From MKSF01 sp037190225 (GTDB taxonomy: Bacteria > Bacteroidota > Bacteroidia > Chitinophagales > Chitinophagaceae), in NCBI GenBank assembly GCA_037190225.1, contig JBBCJL010000013.1:1-64000 (forward strand): a stretch of 64,000 nt of DNA, given 5' to 3'. Shown piece after piece: positions 60,846 to 64,000 of this stretch; within the stretch, counting starts at the first letter, position 1; each line of letters begins with the position of its first letter. The position numbers and the translations under genes are program-made. Under the pieces are notes generated by a model. The model was not told where the DNA came from and did not search any database. It saw only the letters and a program-made list of their open reading frames with translations.

Positions 60846-62639
60846 ATGAAAAGACTTTTATTAAGCGTGGCAATGATGGCTTCTTTAGTAAATCTGACCA
60901 CTTCCGCCAGTGCGCAGATTGCTACGGGGGGATTACCGCTGTCTGTGTCGAAAAACCTTGCCGCAAGTGTGGTTCAGCCAGAGACCAGAGCATATTCCAA
61001 CCCGTTGAATTCCGAAGAAGCGATTAATGAGATAAGACAACAGGGCCAGCAGGAGCAGAAGCAATATGTGGCTAAGGTAATTGGTACTGATGTTAAATTC
61101 CCAGAGTCCGGAGTTTTTCATTATTTAGATAACGGTCAGATCATCTGGAAAGCGCAGATCCATATTGAAGGCGCGCCTGCCATTGGTCTGTACCTGGACA
61201 ATTTTGACCTGCCGAAGGGTGTAAATATGTATGTGTATAATGCCAATGCATCCCAGATATTGGGAGCCTACACTGCAGAGAATGTTTCTCCTGAAGATAA
61301 ATTATTTGCTATCCAGCCGGTTCAGGGTAATTATGTGAACATTGAGCTGAATATAGAATCATTTGTGAACCTGAATGATATCAGCCTGAGCATTGATAAT
61401 GCTGCTATCCACTTTGAAGGTATTTCCTACCTGGAGCAATACAGGAACCCTTCTGAGGGTGTATTCATCGGTGCCGATCCGTTCGGTCTGCAGGGAAGGG
61501 GTGCTGAGTGTATGATAGACGCAGCCTGTTATAGTGCCTCAGACGCAGATGTAGCTAAAAAAGCCTCTATCCAGACTCTTTACCTGGATAAAAGAGGTCA
61601 GCTGGTAAGCATGTGTTCCGCTTCCATGATCAACTCACTGGGAAATACCAAGGAAAACTGTAATAACTATGTGCTGACCGCCTCTCACTGCCAGTCCAAT
61701 AACCTGACAAGGCTGGGAGATACTACCAACTCCGCATTTTCCCAGGTATTATTCAGGTTCAACTTTGAAAAGCTGGCCTGTGATGCCAAGAACAGGGCTC
61801 AGGTAGACGTAATTTCTGCAGCCAACTTCGTGGCCCGCTCTGAATATGACGGACGCCTGTCTGCTTCCGGAATGCCCGGCGACTTCCTGTTGCTGGAGCT
61901 CAGGATCAGGGTCCCTAGCTCCTACAACGCTATGCTGGCAGGATGGGATATCAATGATCAGCTGGTTTACCCTGCCAATACAGGAAAGCAATATGTAGGC
62001 TTCCACCACCCGTCCGGAGATATCAAAAAAGTTTCCTGGCACAATACTATCCTGAAAAGCACAAAACATATCACCATCAACTTCCCTCGTGATGGTTCCA
62101 AAGGTGCTGTGTACGGTGGTACATCCGGTTCCGGCTTATTCAATACAGACAACAGGATCGTAGGTATCGCTTCTACGGCAAGTGGTGCGATAACTGATTG
62201 TCCTAACAACACTTACAACTCCCTTAACTACTATAAATTTGCTTCCGGCTATAATTATGATCTGAACATTCCGACCAGGAACCTGAAAGCATGGCTGGAT
62301 CCGTTCAATACAGGAGCCAAAACAGCAAATGCTACCAATACGCAATGTGAAGGCCTCTCTATCGTTACTATGGATGAAGGACTGGAAAAAGGTGTGAACT
62401 TCTATCCTAACCCTTCCAATACCGGCCTGCTGAATGTTAAGTTCGACCTGGAAAATTCACAAAATGTGAAGCTGGAAGTATTTAATGTAATGGGCGCTAA
62501 AGTAGGTGAGCTGAAAGTAAACAATATCACTAAAGGTGATTATGCTTTAGACCTGACCAACTTAAGCAGCGGGGTATATATGATCAAATGCTCCAATGGT
62601 ACGGCAGTATCTACCAAAAAAGTAACTATCGCTAAATAA
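60846..62639 (+). CDS. T9SS-exported trypsin-like serine protease
   Basis: The 597-residue protein has a signal peptide (LLLSVAMMASLVNLTTSASAQ) and a propeptide-like region (about 25-200). The S1-type catalytic domain has His near 281 (VLTASHCQS), Asp near 345 (MPGDFLLLEL) and Ser near 427 (YGGTSGSGLFN), as in lysyl endopeptidases. A T9SS type A sorting domain ends it (NFYPNPSNTGLLNVKFD to KKVTIAK). Cysteines near 230-280 and 460 suggest disulphides. It should be secreted to the surface or medium to digest protein; cleavage specificity cannot be read from the sequence. Confidence 0.9.
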   Translation: MKRLLLSVAMMASLVNLTTSASAQIATGGLPLSVSKNLAASVVQPETRAYSNPLNSEEAINEIRQQGQQEQKQYVAKVIGTDVKFPESGVFHYLDNGQIIWKAQIHIEGAPAIGLYLDNFDLPKGVNMYVYNANASQILGAYTAENVSPEDKLFAIQPVQGNYVNIELNIESFVNLNDISLSIDNAAIHFEGISYLEQYRNPSEGVFIGADPFGLQGRGAECMIDAACYSASDADVAKKASIQTLYLDKRGQLVSMCSASMINSLGNTKENCNNYVLTASHCQSNNLTRLGDTTNSAFSQVLFRFNFEKLACDAKNRAQVDVISAANFVARSEYDGRLSASGMPGDFLLLELRIRVPSSYNAMLAGWDINDQLVYPANTGKQYVGFHHPSGDIKKVSWHNTILKSTKHITINFPRDGSKGAVYGGTSGSGLFNTDNRIVGIASTASGAITDCPNNTYNSLNYYKFASGYNYDLNIPTRNLKAWLDPFNTGAKTANATNTQCEGLSIVTMDEGLEKGVNFYPNPSNTGLLNVKFDLENSQNVKLEVFNVMGAKVGELKVNNITKGDYALDLTNLSSGVYMIKCSNGTAVSTKKVTIAK

Positions 62640-62656
62640 GCAATACACTTTATAAT

Positions 62657-62690
62657 AAAAAAAGCCATTTCGTAAGAAATGGCTTTTTTT
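62657..62690. terminator. bidirectional terminator
   Basis: AAAAAAAGCCATTTC, loop GTAA, GAAATGGCTTTTTTT. It lies between the protease gene on plus and the truncated haemoglobin gene on minus. Confidence 0.92.
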
Positions 62691-62763
62691 ATTGCGTCCG
62701 GCATATAAAGCAGGGATACACGGACCGAGGATACGCCTGCGATACCGGCATCACTACAGTCTG

Positions 62764-63150
62764 TTACATAAGCGGTCTGCCGCCTTTTTCCCTGAAGTAA
62801 TTGATCTTGGAAAGGAACATGACGGACATCTTCTGTGCCCTCCATTTGGCCTCTTCCGTTTTGGGGCCGCTGAAATGGCTGTCCAGGGTCTGGTGCCACA
62901 GCTGCAGCCAGCGGTCAAAATGCTCCTGCTGCACCGGGAGCTGCGCGTGGGGAGGAAAGGGGCTGCCCTGGTAGGTATAGGCATCCAGCAATACGGTCTG
63001 CCAGAAATTATACATTTTAGAAAGGTGATGCGGCCAGTCTGAAATAGCTCCCGCAAAGATACCGCCTATCAATGTATCCTTTCTTACTGCTTCGTAGAAG
63101 GTGTCTACAAGCAGCCGGATATCTTCTAAGGTACTTATATCTTTTTTCAC
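62764..63150 (-). CDS. group III truncated haemoglobin
   Basis: The 128-residue globin has the group III pattern: LLVDTFYEAVRKDTLIGGIF, then KMYNFWQTVLLDAYTYQGSPF with PPHAQLP, and QEHFDRWLQLWHQTLDSHF, in which the His of EHF is the proximal haem ligand. Group III globins occur widely in Bacteroidota. Redox or ligand-binding roles are proposed but not settled. It is a single-gene unit with a promoter box just upstream. Confidence 0.9.
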   Translation of the reverse strand: MKKDISTLEDIRLLVDTFYEAVRKDTLIGGIFAGAISDWPHHLSKMYNFWQTVLLDAYTYQGSPFPPHAQLPVQQEHFDRWLQLWHQTLDSHFSGPKTEEAKWRAQKMSVMFLSKINYFREKGGRPLM

Positions 63151-63174
63151 AATAATATTTTTTAGGATACTTTA

Positions 63175-63182
63175 CAAAGGTA
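63175..63182 (-). promoter_or_regulatory. candidate -7 box for the truncated haemoglobin gene
   Basis: The minus strand reads TACCTTTG, matching TAnnTTTG, 25 bp upstream of the ATG at 63150. Confidence 0.5.
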
Positions 63183-63428
63183 CTGATTATTCCTTCCGTA
63201 GAGAGGATTATCGGGACAATCTGGGCCCGGTACCGGTACGGGATGCAGCAACGGTGCTCAATAGCTTTCCCCACAGGCTAAATATGACAATACTTTTACG
63301 GATCCGTGACAATAAAGCCTTGTTTGTAGGATATCTTTGCCCCGCAAAAACAACAACACTGTTTTATAAAGCTTCTTTCGCCGAATTGTAGAAAATCTGA
63401 CTATGTAATTAATGTTTAGTTTTCTATG

Positions 63429-64000
63429 ATGAATAAAATATCCCGATTCCGGAATGTCTTCCTGGTGTCTGCTCTGCTGGCAGGATCCTGTATGGTATCT
63501 GAAGCCCAGCAATGGAACCTCGTAGGCGGTACTGCACTTACTGCCGTCAACGGCTCTTATTCCAATCTTGTTAAAGACAACAGCGGTAACTATTATGTTT
63601 CCTATTACGGAGGGGGTGTTACCAAGGGCTCCGTTCAGAAATTTGACGGTACGTCCTGGTCCTTTGTGGGCGCGCAGGGTATTACCCCGGGCTTTGCCAC
63701 CTATAACAGCCTCGCCGTCAATGCGGCGAATGAGCTGTATTACAGCTTCCAGGATGGCAGCAACAGCAATCATTTATCTGTAAAGAAATACAGTCCTGTT
63801 TCCAATACATGGACCGATGCGGGGGTGGCTATTTCCGGGGCTGTGGTCAATTACCAGCACCTGAAGATAGTGCCTTCCACCAACCTGCCCGTAGTATCTT
63901 ACAATAACGCCGGCATCAGGATCAGGCGGTATGACGGTATCTCTTCCTGGACGGACGTAGGCGTATCTCCGGTGGTCACCGGCAACGGCGCCAATCACAG
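63429..64000 (+). CDS. secreted protein, probable beta-propeller, partial at the window edge
   Basis: The frame is open from the ATG at 63429 (another ATG lies at 63426) to the end of the window, 190 codons, with no stop. A signal peptide (NVFLVSALLAGSCMVSEAQ) is followed by repeating units of about 45-50 residues: WNLVGGTALTAVNGSYSN, NYYVSYYGGGV, VQKFDGTSWSFVGAQG, VKKYSPVSNTWTDAGVA, RRYDGISSWTDVGVSP. These look like Kelch or galactose-oxidase-like propeller blades. By analogy with its neighbours it may end in a T9SS domain, which is not visible here. Confidence 0.7.
   Translation, partial: MNKISRFRNVFLVSALLAGSCMVSEAQQWNLVGGTALTAVNGSYSNLVKDNSGNYYVSYYGGGVTKGSVQKFDGTSWSFVGAQGITPGFATYNSLAVNAANELYYSFQDGSNSNHLSVKKYSPVSNTWTDAGVAISGAVVNYQHLKIVPSTNLPVVSYNNAGIRIRRYDGISSWTDVGVSPVVTGNGANH

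Overview
The window looks like chromosome from a Bacteroidota bacterium, probably of the Chitinophagaceae type (inference). The signs are several secreted proteins ending in type IX secretion (T9SS) sorting domains, a short 285-residue primary sigma factor, a TamL-type outer-membrane assembly lipoprotein, SC-type lipoproteins, and Bacteroidota -7 promoter boxes (TAnnTTTG) just upstream of many starts. I see no tRNA, rRNA, CRISPR array or prophage.

Layout. Positions 1-850 hold gene debris: a frameshifted Rhs core fragment and an IS3-family transposase tail that has lost two catalytic acidic residues. The debris abuts the 3' end of a carB gene that encodes only the N-terminal half of carbamoyl-phosphate synthase. 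Next comes a fused Dpp/Opp-type ABC ATPase. The stretch 4300-6600 is the most interesting part. It has AT-rich DNA, a cluster of DnaA-box-like sites (4591-5061), two perfect parS palindromes (5834-5849 and 5951-5966), and a third near-perfect parS inside mnmG (6989-7004). I read it as a candidate replication origin and centromere region.

Positions 8.6-11 kb hold a GDPD-like lipoprotein, a small envelope protein and a DedA membrane protein. Positions 11.1-21.3 kb hold two giant paralogous T9SS surface proteins, one glycine-rich and one LamG-containing with a duplicated beta-helix block. Positions 21.4-26 kb hold tyrS, a beta-helix lipoprotein with gmk, and a PaaG-like hydratase. Positions 26-34.4 kb form a minus-strand gene train: single-domain asparaginase, a secreted protein, a YkgJ cysteine-cluster protein, an NrnA-like DHH phosphoesterase, three tandem multi-domain FKBP isomerases, and a sugar-phosphate transferase. 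Then follow yciO, a YceI protein, the primary sigma gene, a glutaryl-CoA-dehydrogenase-like gene, a T9SS type B propeller protein and several uncharacterised secreted proteins.

Positions 45.6-55.5 kb form a fatty-acid module. A TetR regulator with a FadR-like palindromic operator precedes fadN, a thiolase and an acyl-CoA dehydrogenase. Beyond these lie a FadL-type channel, an SGNH esterase lipoprotein, a thioesterase and a DUF2147 protein. Together they could take up, hydrolyse and beta-oxidise acyl chains. Positions 55.7-60.8 kb hold tamL and, divergently, three RNA-modification genes (SpoU methyltransferase, tsaD, trmN6). The window ends with a secreted T9SS serine protease, a group III truncated haemoglobin and the start of another secreted protein that runs off the end.
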